From Anodontia alba (lineage: Eukaryota; Mollusca; Bivalvia; Lucinida; Lucinidae): a DNA stretch of 64,000 nt. The translations under genes were made by a program, and so were the position numbers. The stretch lies in assembly GCA_964016985.1 (NCBI GenBank), contig OZ024823.1, forward strand, positions 130,716,112-130,780,111, read 5' to 3'. Positions 31,620 to 40,845 of the stretch are shown one piece after another (positions within the stretch are counted from its first letter, which is position 1; the number at the start of each line of letters is the position of its first letter). Under the pieces are notes generated by a model. The model ran no database searches, was not told the DNA's origin, and was given only the letters and a program-made list of their open reading frames with translations.

Positions 31620-32507
31620 GGATTGCCTTTGGAAACAAAGAACACACAAAATCACGAAAATCGGAGACTCGGTTTGACTGAGTCTCTTCAAATGCAACAC
31701 TGTAGTTTGCGAAGGCTTCTTACGCACCCTAGCGCCGGCATAAGCGGTATTCAATTTCCAAAATAACCAGGGAGGGCTCAGTGAATAAAACCTGCACTAT
31801 GATGATGTACGGGGGGACTTTTTACGGCCACACAGACACAACATCAGCTACAGTACAGTAAAATAAAAGTCAAAAAGGCTTGCCTTTGGACATGAAGAAT
31901 GCACAAAATCACGAAAATCGGAGACTTGGTTTGATTGAGCCTCTTCATATGCAACACTGTAGTTGCGAAGTTGCATACACCCCCTAGCGCCAGCTTAAGC
32001 GGTATTCGATTTTCAAAAAAACAGGATGGGCTCAATAATTCCAAAAGAAATAAAATATAACCTGCACTATAATGGTGTACGTGGAGACTTTTTACGGCCG
32101 CCACACAGCACAGCACAAGCTACAGCAGAGTAAAATAAAAGTCAAGGAGAATTGCCTTTTGAAACAAAGAAAACACAAAATTACGTATATCGGAGACTCG
32201 GTTTGATTGAGTCTCTTCATATGCAACCCTGTAGTTTGCGAGGCTGCATACGCCCCCCTAGCGCCGGATTAAGTTGTATCCAATTTTAAAAATAACCAGG
32301 ATGGGCTCAATAATCCCAAAGGAAATAAAATATAGCCTGCACTATTATGATTATGGGGAGACTTTTTACGGCCGCAAAACGGCACAACACCAGCTACAGC
32401 AGAGTGATTGCCTTTGGAACAAAGAACACACAAAATCACGAAAATCGGAGACTCGGTTTGACTGAGTCTCTTCATATGCAACACTGTAGCTTGCGAGGCT
32501 GCATACG
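31620..32507. repeat. Family D tandem array, four units of about 260 bp
   Basis: TCGGAGACTCGGTTTGA recurs at about 31661, 31918, 32190 and 32445. Units share AGTCTCTTCATATGCAAC, CCTAGCGCCGG and GACTTTTTACGGCCGC. The GAGACTCGGTTTGACTGAGTCTC part is self-complementary. Single D copies occur near 22530, 27650, 40160 and 54470. Confidence 0.85.
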
Positions 32508-32700
32508 CCTTGGAACGGTCAGTAAAGCTGGTGGCTTTAATCTTTTTTGCGTGACCACAACCCTCGTCCTTAGTTCTGCCGTCCCGTAATCATAAGACAT
32601 TTGCAACATCTCCTAGAACATCAAATTAATTTAATACAGAGATGAAACAAAGCTGAGGACTCGACAGCGAGAAATAATTGAAATACTGAACAAAAAAGAA
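32508..32700 (-). mobile_element. Penelope-like B9 fragment
   Basis: Contains the GCCTTGGAACGGTCAGTAAA core, GTGACCACAACCCTCG and GAGGACTCGACAGCGAGAAA, in the order of the B 3' region. Confidence 0.7.
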
Positions 32701-32779
32701 AATTATTCCTTCAATAATTAAAGCGATAGTGATACAGTGTATTTTGTCGCTGTAATTATGAATGTTTACAGAATAACAA

Positions 32780-32940
32780 TTTGTTCCAAATACATGCAAC
32801 AGTGAAACATTATTATTTTTGACTAGTATACAGATATGACTGTCCAGAAACAACACACCTATACAAGATTGCTGGGTAAACATTTCAGCGGATAATATTT
32901 TCAAATATTATTCTTATATTTCCTAGAACAAAGAGCGTGA
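32780..32940. repeat. Family G repeat, copy 1
   Basis: GACTAGTATACAGATATGAC and GGATAATATTTTCAAATATT are shared, in the same order and orientation, with 38860-38970. A dispersed repeat of at least 110 bp with no coding content. Confidence 0.65.
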
Positions 32941-33076
32941 CATTTCATTCAAATGGTCTTCTAAGGAATTCGAAAAGTTAAGAAGATTTTCTGCAACAAA
33001 TAAAACAACAGAGCTTACTTGCCATCTAATGATATTACCAATAGAGAGATAAAGGTTAACCATATGCGATACCTAC

Positions 33077-33306
33077 CCGAACTGAAGATAAGTTAAACTC
33101 TCCTCCAATATGTGCTGAGATAGACAAATACTGTTGATCAATAAATGATTCTTTATCTTCAACTTGCCATTCAACTTTCAGGACAGATCTAACAACAGAC
33201 GTTCCAGTAACAGCAGAACCAATCTTCACATGTGTCAGTTCTTGAGCAAACTTTGGAGGCGTTGTATCAACGAAGAATCCATTTGATATAGCTTCTGAGA
33301 ACATTC
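33077..33306 (-). CDS. FN3-like gene, exon 11
   Basis: 230 nt, phase 1 in, phase 0 out; acceptor CTTCCATTTAG, donor GTAGGT. It encodes MFSEAISNGFFVDTTPP, the domain boundary, then VLKVEWQVEDKESFIDQQY and SISAHIGGEFNLSSVR. The W..ED.ES core is a variant lacking the usual SGI tripeptide. Confidence 0.87.
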
Positions 33307-34198
33307 CTAAATGGAAGAAGAAAGCATCAAATCCCACTCTTGCTTTAGGATCCACTATCATAGGGCTTAGAAGTCAATACTTATTAATATAAACTTTCAG
33401 AGCAATTCACACAAAAGAGACAAACATTTATCATTCAAATTACTCATATTTCAAATATGCATCAGGAAATCAGGATGGTACCAAACACTTGATTTCTTAT
33501 ACTTTTCCTTAAGCCATGGTCCAAATATGAAATAATATGGACCACGTAAAAAAACATGAGAGTCGCAATATAGGCAAAGGGCCTTTATGTCATTTGCAGT
33601 CTGCACATTCCATTTATCGATTTTGCATACAGCTTTCATAATCTTCGGAAGTAAATAAGTGAACTCAGTAACTGATACAATCAGATCCACATCAAATTCT
33701 TAACATCAAAGTGAAAGACAAACAAAAATAATTAAATAGACACAAAAAGAAAAGAGTTGGCAGGCCCTTCTCGTACAGATGACAACTTTTTAACCAAGAT
33801 TTTGATATATCTTTAACTAACTTTATCGTTAAAAGAAAAACTACTCCCAGCAGGCACACAACATCAAAATGACGTCGTATCAACGTCGATGCGACATGAT
33901 CACGTCGCATCGACGTCGATACGACGTCATTTTAACGTTGTGTGCCCACTGGGCTTGTAAGTGAAACGCTGCAGAACATTTAACAAAAAGTTCCACAATG
34001 AAAGTATCACCTTTGAACAGTCAACAATAAATTAAAAAAATGCCAAGGAATCAAAGTCCTTAATCGGAAGCTTTGCTAGCGCGTTTAGACTCATAAAATG
34101 AATCGACGAACACAGGGTCATAATCAATCTGCTCTGTTTGCATTAGATATATGGGGTGTACTTTACGTTGTGGTATATGCCTTTGTAATATTGCATAC
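33307..34198. other. Intron with a family C fragment and a foldback
   Basis: Intron between exons 10 and 11. 33655-33775 matches family C on the minus strand (AACTGATACAATCAGATCC). The 33845-33953 foldback is listed separately. No further gene was seen. Confidence 0.6.
33845..33953. repeat. 109-bp near-perfect foldback with ACGTCG arms
   Basis: Ends CCCAGCAGGCACACAAC and GTTGTGTGCCCACTGGG, with GACGTCGTATCAACGTCGAT in the arms and centre GACATGATCACGTC. Only a few mismatches across 109 bp. No clear target duplication. It lies in the intron between exons 10 and 11. Confidence 0.88.
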
Positions 34199-34422
34199 CT
34201 GCTTTATTGTAGGCTCTCACAGTGATGAAGATATTACCTCCAATAGGTAGTTGGTTTCCAGTTGCCAGATTTAAGTCTGGTATAAAGGCTTTCTCCTGCT
34301 GATGTACCTCTGTACTAGTAAGAATATCATCGTTTCCGGGACTTGTTCCTGCTCGCCATTCATAATGAGACAAACCGGACTGGGGGTCCGAAAACCCATA
34401 CCAGATAGCACCGAGATAAATC
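34199..34422 (-). CDS. FN3-like gene, exon 10
   Basis: 224 nt, phase 2 in, phase 1 out; acceptor TTTATTCACAG, donor GTATGC. It encodes IWYGFSDPQSGLSHYEWRAG (the full signature core), PGNDDILTSTEVHQQEKAF and IFITVRAYNKAG. This is the best single example of the domain in the gene. Confidence 0.9.
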
Positions 34423-34858
34423 CTGTGAATAAATATCAAAATGCAGTGCCTTTTCTGAAATACAAGTTAGGTCCTTTACACAGACAGAATACGTATTGTA
34501 ATAAAGAGATGCATCTGGATTAAGGGCCAGGTTTAAATCGAGTAAAGGTTGTTTAATCCCTAGTACTCGTTTTTGCTGTTCTTCCAAGGGGGTTTCTTTA
34601 TTGCAGCTCGTCTTTTTTGGTATGTCGGTTAGTTCAGTTGTGCCTATCTGTCATAGTGAGTATTATCTTTTCTTTAGGGATTATTGAGCGGATTCTTGAT
34701 ATTCTGACAATCGAATACCACTTAAGACAGTGCTAGTGGGGCTTATTCAGCCTCGCAAAAATATAAATGAAGATACACAGGATGCATCACCATGTGGAAG
34801 CACAGTCCTTGCGAGGCACCAAACGAAAGAAACATGTGGAGAAAGTGAGGACAAACAA

Positions 34859-35152
34859 ACCATTACAAAAACACACCTATTCAAACATACTGAATATTTT
34901 ACCACCAAATCAATGAAAATGTTCAAATAAAAAATCTGATATTTTTCAAATTTCTGCTCAAAACATAGATTGTGGGTACACGTTAGAACCGCCTCGGCGA
35001 GGTGGTTCTGCCGAGGCGGTTCTTATGAGTACCCACTATCTATGTTTGTGAGCAGAAATAAGAAAAATAATGTATACCCCTGTAAACCCCAGTTTTTCTG
35101 TATAAAGTGGGGTTTAAGGGGGTCAACATTATATAGGCATGTTTTCGGGATG
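34859..35152. mobile_element. MITE with palindromic core, copy 3 (inverted)
   Basis: Terminal repeats CATTACAAAAACACACC and GGCATGTTTTCGGGATG. The central palindrome is rearranged, with an extra CCGAGGCGGTTCT unit (about 34968-35045). Interior blocks GACCCCCTTAAACCCCAC (reverse strand) and GTATACCCCTGTAAACCCC match the other copies. Confidence 0.8.
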
Positions 35153-35345
35153 AATGAAACCACAGAGGCACAAACGAGAAAGATCTGCTGCAAAAGAAGA
35201 ACCGCCTTGGAACGCTCAGTAGGGAAACGACGCGGGGGCTTAAACCAGTTGTATTCGCGCAAAAGCTCAACCTTAATTCATATGCAGCTCCAGATTACAA
35301 ATGTATGTTCGGTCCGCATAGATTCGGTTCGCAAACCCCATTGAT
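35153..35345 (-). mobile_element. Diverged Penelope-like 3' fragment
   Basis: Contains ACCGCCTTGGAACGCTCAGT, a GC-rich stretch and TATGTTCGGTCCGCATAG in the order seen in A and B 3' regions. It belongs to a third, unnamed lineage. It abuts the MITE at its left. Confidence 0.55.
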
Positions 35346-35375
35346 GCATATGAAGAAACTTAATGCCTAGTTTTG

Positions 35376-35438
35376 GGGTCTGGGAAGGGGTGCGGTTTGT
35401 GATTGTGGCACTCCCTGGACTTTTCTCTTACCTTTTTT
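35376..35438 (+). mobile_element. Penelope-like 3' stub A17
   Basis: Only GGGGTCTGGGAAGGGGTGCG to ACTTTTCTCTTACCTTTTTTT. Extreme 5' truncation of subfamily A. Confidence 0.85.
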
Positions 35439-36029
35439 TGATCTTGTGTATGGTCTTTGTTTCTGAAGGCATTCCTGTTGTTTTTAAAAATCGATTCTGG
35501 AAATCGTTTTTAATTGTAAACAGGAAATAAAACCACGGCATACAATAGTACAAAGGGGAACTTCATACACTCGATAGATTTTCAACCATTTTGATGTGAG
35601 ATGGATTTTTTTCATATTTGCTTTTCTAACAACAATCATCTTCGGAAACAGTGGTCTAATTTAAAAGGAAAGAATATGTTCCTTAAAATGAAGCAAACGA
35701 TTTTCGACAGATTTGTCTCTGATGAAAGTGTATCAATTCACCTTAAATATTTTGCCGTTTTCATTATATTTCAAAAGCAGTCAGATAGAGTTTTTAGTGT
35801 TTTTAAATTTCGCTTCTCATTTCTTAGAAAAGCGAAACCGTTATATAAGGATTAAAAAACAAAATATCTTGATTATAATCTATACAAAACTCAAGCCATG
35901 AATTTTGGCATTATTGTTGAAAGAACTCTGTTACAGGTACAGATTTCTATCCCTACGGTCTAAGAACATATCGAAAACATCAGCGAGATGGCATTGCTGT
36001 TAAATCATGGTAGACTAAGCGCTTGGTAC
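35439..36029. other. Unannotated intron stretch
   Basis: Between stub A17 and exon 9. The plus-strand frames near 35600-35900 are AT-rich chance frames. No structure seen. Confidence 0.5.
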
Positions 36030-36216
36030 CTGGATGCCTGATATATTGTATCTTGTCCTCCTGTACCATCCATAACACGCCCGGGCGAGGGTGGGCTGCT
36101 ATCTAGCATAAAACCATCGGACGAAACAGTCGTGCATAAATCAGCTATGTTACAAGCAGTAATGGATATATAATACCGTATTCCTTCTATAAGGTTCATT
36201 TGCTCAAGTTCAATCG
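36030..36216 (-). CDS. FN3-like gene, exon 9
   Basis: 187 nt, phase 1 in, phase 2 out; acceptor TTGTTTTGTAG, donor GTACCA. It encodes IELEQMNLIEGIRYYISIT, ACNIADLCTTVSSDG and the boundary MLDSSPPSPGRVMDG. The ACN..DLC pair of cysteines parallels exon 12. Confidence 0.9.
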
Positions 36217-36301
36217 CTACAAAACAAAACATACCTACATCAGAGATTTAGAAATTAGTTTTTTAAACATACCAAAACATGTATATTTTAATGATTAAAT
36301 G

Positions 36302-36546
36302 CCTGGGCCCAGTTGTTCAAAACTAACGATGTCGTTAGTTAACGATTCGTTAAAATTAACATCGAGTGATACGCAAATACGCTGAAATTTTTTGCTGCAA
36401 AAGCTACTCATATTTTTTCAAAAAATATCAGAATATTGTATGTTGTATCCGCTAAAATAGTTAAAACAGTTAACGCTAAAACAGTTAACGAAATGACCTT
36501 TAACGGGCTCGTTAAGCTAACGACGCTTTGAAGAAACTGGCCCTGG
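36302..36546. mobile_element. MITE with CCTGGGCCCAGTTGTTC ends, copy 1
   Basis: Left end CCTGGGCCCAGTTGTTCAAA with TAACGATGTCGTTAG. Right end CGTTAAGCTAACGACGCTTT to GAAACTGGCCCTGG. The ends are inverted repeats and the interior is AT-rich. A second copy is at 52169-52418. Non-autonomous; superfamily not certain. Confidence 0.8.
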
Positions 36547-36567
36547 ATTACGTATCAAATTTCAAAT

Positions 36568-36621
36568 CATATATTGTATTCAGTGCGCATTCCCGGTCCC
36601 TGAGCGAGGCCAAATGTCTAG
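36568..36621. repeat. Left arm of a 54-bp perfect inverted repeat
   Basis: CATATATTGTATTCAGTGCG to CAAATGTCTAG, exactly complementary to 37167-37220. The two arms enclose MITE copy 2. Confidence 0.88.
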
Positions 36622-36701
36622 TTCTTTGGCTAAAGTTTCTCCTTGGCCTACCAATAACGCATGGGGACGCTGGCTTGCCTCAACCTTTTTTCATGTTTGC
36701 A

Positions 36702-36981
36702 CATCACGAAAACATACCTATATAATTTTGACCCCCTTAAACCCCACTTTTATATAGTAAAACTGGGGTTTACAGGGGTATACATTATTTTCTTTATTTA
36801 TGTTCAAAACATAGATTGTGGGTACTCGTTAGAACCGCCTCGCCGAGGCGGTTCTAACGAGTACCCACAATCTATGTTTTGAGCAGAACTATGAAAAATA
36901 TCAGAATTTTTTATCTGAAATTTTTCATTTTTTGGTGCTAAAATTTTCAGTATATTTGAATAGGCGTGTTTTCGTAATGAT
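36702..36981. mobile_element. MITE with palindromic core, copy 2
   Basis: Ends CATCACGAAAACATACCTAT and ATAGGCGTGTTTTCGTAATG. The palindrome centred near 36842 (CGCCTCGCCGAGGCG) is perfect for about 38 bp per arm. It is the best preserved of the three copies and lies between the arms of the 54-bp inverted repeat. Confidence 0.85.
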
Positions 36982-37166
36982 TTACTATAACGACTTTTTT
37001 CCCATGAAATGGTGTTTTTGTTTTGGGTTTACTTCAAAGAACATTATTATATTCTATATGCATATAACGCACGCCGTGTTCTAAAACAGAGACTTCAATA
37101 TAATGTGTGACTATTGGCTTCTTTATTGACATCTTTATATCTAACAGCAAGAAGCTAAGCATTTGG

Positions 37167-37220
37167 CTAGACATTTGGCCTCGCTCAGGGACCGGGAATG
37201 CGCACTGAATACAATATATG
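37167..37220. repeat. Right arm of the 54-bp perfect inverted repeat
   Basis: Exact reverse complement of 36568-36621, starting CTAGACATTTGGCC. Flanks do not match beyond the arms. Confidence 0.88.
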
Positions 37221-37690
37221 ATATGGGAGAACACTTTGTGATTGCAAAACATTAATTGAAGAGAACCTTTAAATACCACAATCTTGAAGTACAGGAAACA
37301 TTCTATAAATAAATAAAACAGTATGAGAGTCAGTCTACATTTTCTGAGCAGATTTGCGGACAAAACGAATAACAGCTTCGAAGCCTTTCTTTCACACGAT
37401 TAGACCGCCCGGTAAGAACGTACTTGATGATATTTGTATCAAATTAAAACCTCAGATCAGTCTGTGCATCACCCACACTGTCGGATCACCCTGTGCAGAG
37501 CGCTCTAGGGCTAGCCAAAGATCCATAATTTCTTCAGACGGACAGCGAAGACACCGATTAGATGCTGTAGATGTCGTGGCTGAGAAAAGTGTGCATTGTG
37601 TGCATATAAGGTAGTTTCATACATTGCGATGCGTGTAATTCGAATCCGACGTGTAAATACAACCTGATGTAAAATGCAACCGTTCACTCG
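37221..37690. other. Unannotated intron stretch
   Basis: Intron between exons 8 and 9. Nothing recognised before the SINE at 37691. Confidence 0.5.
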
Positions 37691-37993
37691 CTGTATGTTT
37701 GTGTTGAAGTTTTACGGCGCAGTCAACCCAATGGGGTCATGTCGAGCGCGGTCAGTTTACCTAACCACACTTTTACTGAATAGGCTTAGTCCTCAAAAGA
37801 GTTAACCACTTTTGTGCACATTCTTTCCCCAGAAACTGACAACTGCCCTTCTTGAATCAGCGAAAGGGAGAGAATGACGGTAGAAAATATTTCATGATCA
37901 AATCTCCACGAAAGAATGTTGCCGACCCGGAGGGGTTCGAACCTGCAACCTCCTGATTACCAGTCGGACGCGCATCCAACTGAGCCACTCGTT
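37691..37993 (-). mobile_element. tRNA-derived SINE S1, copy 2
   Basis: Same body as 3773-4083, with a tRNA-like head on the minus strand at the right (GGCTCAGTTGGATGCG and GGTTCGAACCCC). A few substitutions only. It is in an intron of the FN3-like gene. Confidence 0.87.
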
Positions 37994-38190
37994 GTGTTTG
38001 ATCGAAATCCTATTACGATAAAAGACTTTGATATCTTAAACTCTAAACATTAATATGTCGATTATACATGCGTAGGATATTAATAAGAATGCATTTGCAG
38101 ATCTGTATCTATGCGACCGACTGTATTATAAGTTCTCTTTCCTTTTGAAGGTTCTCATAATATAGCACTACCGCTATAATAACAAATTAC

Positions 38191-38467
38191 CATTATCTAG
38201 TCCAACTGGTTGCTGTGACATGATATCACCGCACCTTTCACATGAGCCGACCCGAACGAGATACTCTCGTATCGGTGTGTGTGGGTCATGAAACCCTTCC
38301 CAATATGCGTGAATCACTTCCATGTCGGAGACATAATCGACATCTTTGTGTTTCCCAGTGCCTTGAGTTCTTTTGCCATCATACACGTGACCTGCTACTG
38401 GCGGTGAGGCATCCACTCTAAATGCCCAGGATGATGCTAGTGTTGAAAGACCTATCCCGTTGTAAGC
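38191..38467 (-). CDS. FN3-like gene, exon 8
   Basis: 277 nt, phase 0 in, phase 1 out; acceptor TTGTATTTTAG, donor GTAATT. It is the largest exon. It encodes AYNGIGLSTLASSWAF, boundary VDASPPVAGHVYDG, and AYWEGFHDPHTPIREYLVRVG, then a cysteine pair GSCERCGD. It therefore spans the end of one domain and most of the next. Confidence 0.9.
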
Positions 38468-39764
38468 CTAAAATACAACAAAGCAGATAAGGCAAATTAC
38501 AAAACAGTTGTGCACGATGAGAGCAGTAAAATCCAGGTCAAGCATCAGAATTGGACATCTCGGTAAGAGACTTCGCTATACATCGATATGAATGTATTTG
38601 GTTTAGCCCATCACTCTGTAAGCGGATAGTGAATGCTTTTGTCACTGGTTGTTCTCCATTTCTACTTTATGTGTTATATACATTATTTGAGCCGGGGCAC
38701 AGCATTTCCTAGAATATGACATGTGCGCCCAGAAAAATACTCTGATCAGACCGCGCATCAGCGCAGGCAGGTGAGGGTCTTTGCTGTGCGCCTGAAGACG
38801 CATTGGACCCTTTGCTACCCACAGAGTGGCCTGCAAACATACAATATTGTAGGAAGTATTACTAATTTGGACTAGTATACAGATATGACAGTCGAGAAAG
38901 AACACTCTCATAGAAGATTGCCTGGTAAATATTTCAACGGACAACATTTTCAAATATTTTCAAACATTATTGCATACAATATTGTAAGAAATACTTTGGC
39001 ATAAAAGGCAAAGTACTGCGGGACTGTTCACAGGCCACCGCCGGACGGAAAACATATCCAAATCTAGGCAGCTACGGTCAGAGTGACTTGCTTTTGACAT
39101 CCTAAATAGACTAATCCATATATCACATTTTGTCGCAAATGTCACAGCGTACTGTAGTTAAGCATTGAGTTAGTATGTCAGAGGGCAACATGTAGGTGAC
39201 GATTACCATCTTTTGGTATGTAACCGTTCGTTTCCAGTAGATGTTCCCAGAAACCGTAGTTAGTAAATCTAGGTAATACAAGTATTTTTCGGTAATGTAG
39301 GTCAGTGCTACGTAGCCATAACAACATTTTAGAGTAAACCCTTTTTCAGAAGGGTAACAGAAACTTTTTTACATTATTTCCCTTGAATGTGTATCCATTC
39401 CCTCCATTGTGATACTGGTCCTATTGTCACTTGGTAGTACAACATTTTGTCGCAAATGTCACAGCGTACTGTAGTTAAGCATTGAGTTAGTATGTCAGAG
39501 GGCAACATGTAGGTGACGATTACCATCTTTTGGTATGTAACCGTTCGTTTCCAGTAGATGTTCCCAGAAACCGTAGTTAGTAAATCTAGGTAATACAAGT
39601 ATTTTTCGGTAATGTAGGTCAGTGCTACGTAGCCATAACAACATTTTAGAGTAAACCCTTTTTCAGAAGGGTAACAGAAACTTTTTTACATTATTTCCCT
39701 TGAATGTGTATCCATTCCCTCCATTGTGATACTGGTCCTATTGTCACGTGGTAGTACAACATAC
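38468..39764. other. Intron with a G repeat and a 317-bp duplication
   Basis: Intron between exons 7 and 8. It contains family G copy 2 (about 38860-38970) and the duplication at 39125-39758. No gene was recognised. Confidence 0.65.
39125..39758. repeat. Near-identical tandem duplication, 2 x 317 bp
   Basis: Units 39125-39441 and 39442-39758 start ACATTTTGTCGCAAATGTC. The only difference I noticed is TTGGTAG versus GTGGTAG close to the end. The second unit stops within a few bases of the exon 7 splice donor. The event is either very recent or an assembly artefact. Confidence 0.9.
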
Positions 39765-39945
39765 CTTTACCGAAACATAATAAGAATGTCCCTCTTCAAG
39801 ATGTAGCGGCGTATTTTCATCTGTCTGTGCGCAGACATCAATTCTGTCCGTAAAACCCATCATATCATCGTAACCTGGTTGGGAACCAACTGACCATGAG
39901 TAGCGGGATATACCGCTTTCAGGATCAGAAAATACACCGTCCCAA
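39765..39945 (-). CDS. FN3-like gene, exon 7
   Basis: 181 nt, phase 2 in, phase 0 out; acceptor TTTATTGCAG, donor GTATGT. It encodes WDGVFSDPESGISRYSWSVG, PGYDDMMGFTDRIDVC and LHLEEGHSYYVSVK. Complete signature core. It needs the 23-nt exon 6 to keep the frame with exon 5. Confidence 0.92.
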
Positions 39946-40033
39946 CTGCAATAAATAGCATTGTAAATTAGGATATCCCTAAGCATTCCGTATATACCAA
40001 GTTTCGATGTCCTAATATTTATTGTAATTACAC

Positions 40034-40056
40034 CTGAATATGTATCCACTTTCCAG
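40034..40056 (-). CDS. FN3-like gene, exon 6: 23-nt microexon
   Basis: Acceptor ATTTATTTTTAG, 23 coding nt reading LESGYIF plus two bases of a Ser codon, donor GTGTAA. Phase 0 in, phase 2 out. It joins exon 5 (ending DVES) to exon 7 (starting WDGVF) to give the expected sequence of an FN3-like strand ahead of the W core. Without it the exon 5-7 junction would be out of frame. Confidence 0.82.
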
Positions 40057-40139
40057 CTAAAAATAAATAGTAAATATAACAAAATTAATCGACTAAATTT
40101 GATTTTGCAAATGTATTGCTAAGTACTTTATAATCTGCA

Positions 40140-40420
40140 TATTAGTACATGTGTATAATAAAAATCTAAAAGGTTGCCTTTGGAAAATAAGGACACGTTA
40201 CAAATGGAAAATGGAAGTCTCGGGTTTATTAAGACTCTTCATAAGCAGTAATGAAGTTTGCAACACTGCTTACGCCCTCTAGCGTATACATGAGAAGAAC
40301 TCCATTTTCTAAGCTACAAAAATAGGCCCAATGATCCCAAAGGAAATGAAAATATATTCTGAACTATGATGGAGTACAGGGAGACTTTGTACGGCCGCCA
40401 CAACTTTGTTTTTTCAAACT
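40140..40420. repeat. Family D repeat, single copy
   Basis: GGTTGCCTTTGGAAAATAAG, AGACTCTTCATAAGC, ACGCCCTCTAGCG and GTACGGCCGCC in the same order as units of the 31620-32507 array. Confidence 0.65.
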
Positions 40421-40720
40421 GATCCCGGCTAGCACTGACCGCTGAAGCAATGACATACTCAAGTCGATTAAACGTCATAATGCAACGTCACGACATTACA
40501 TCGGCACCGGAAGGACGTTCGGTTTCCGAAAATGTGTCTACTGTAATATCTGATGTGTACCAATTATTAATGACCAGGTAAACACGCAAGGCCGTGACAT
40601 CAACGTTTCACCATGACGCCGCGGTGACATTAAAACAATGATATATGTTGTAACGGTGTCATGAGAATATTGTCATTGTTACAACATTGTTTGTTTGTTG
40701 GGTACGTACCATGCACTCAC

Positions 40721-40845
40721 GGATTCGACATCAGTGATATGTCGTTTATCAATAGTTATAGGAAGCGTACTTTTCATCGGAGGTGTGACGTCAATTCTCA
40801 CTGCCGTAGATACGCCTGTCGTTGTCTGGTTAGTAAAATCATGCC
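40721..40845 (-). CDS. FN3-like gene, exon 5
   Basis: 125 nt, phase 1 in, phase 0 out; acceptor TTAATTTCTAG, donor GTGAGT. It encodes HDFTNQTTTGVSTAVRIDVTPP, abridged here by motif: the boundary IDVTPP and then ITIDKRHITDVES. It continues directly into the microexon. Confidence 0.87.
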
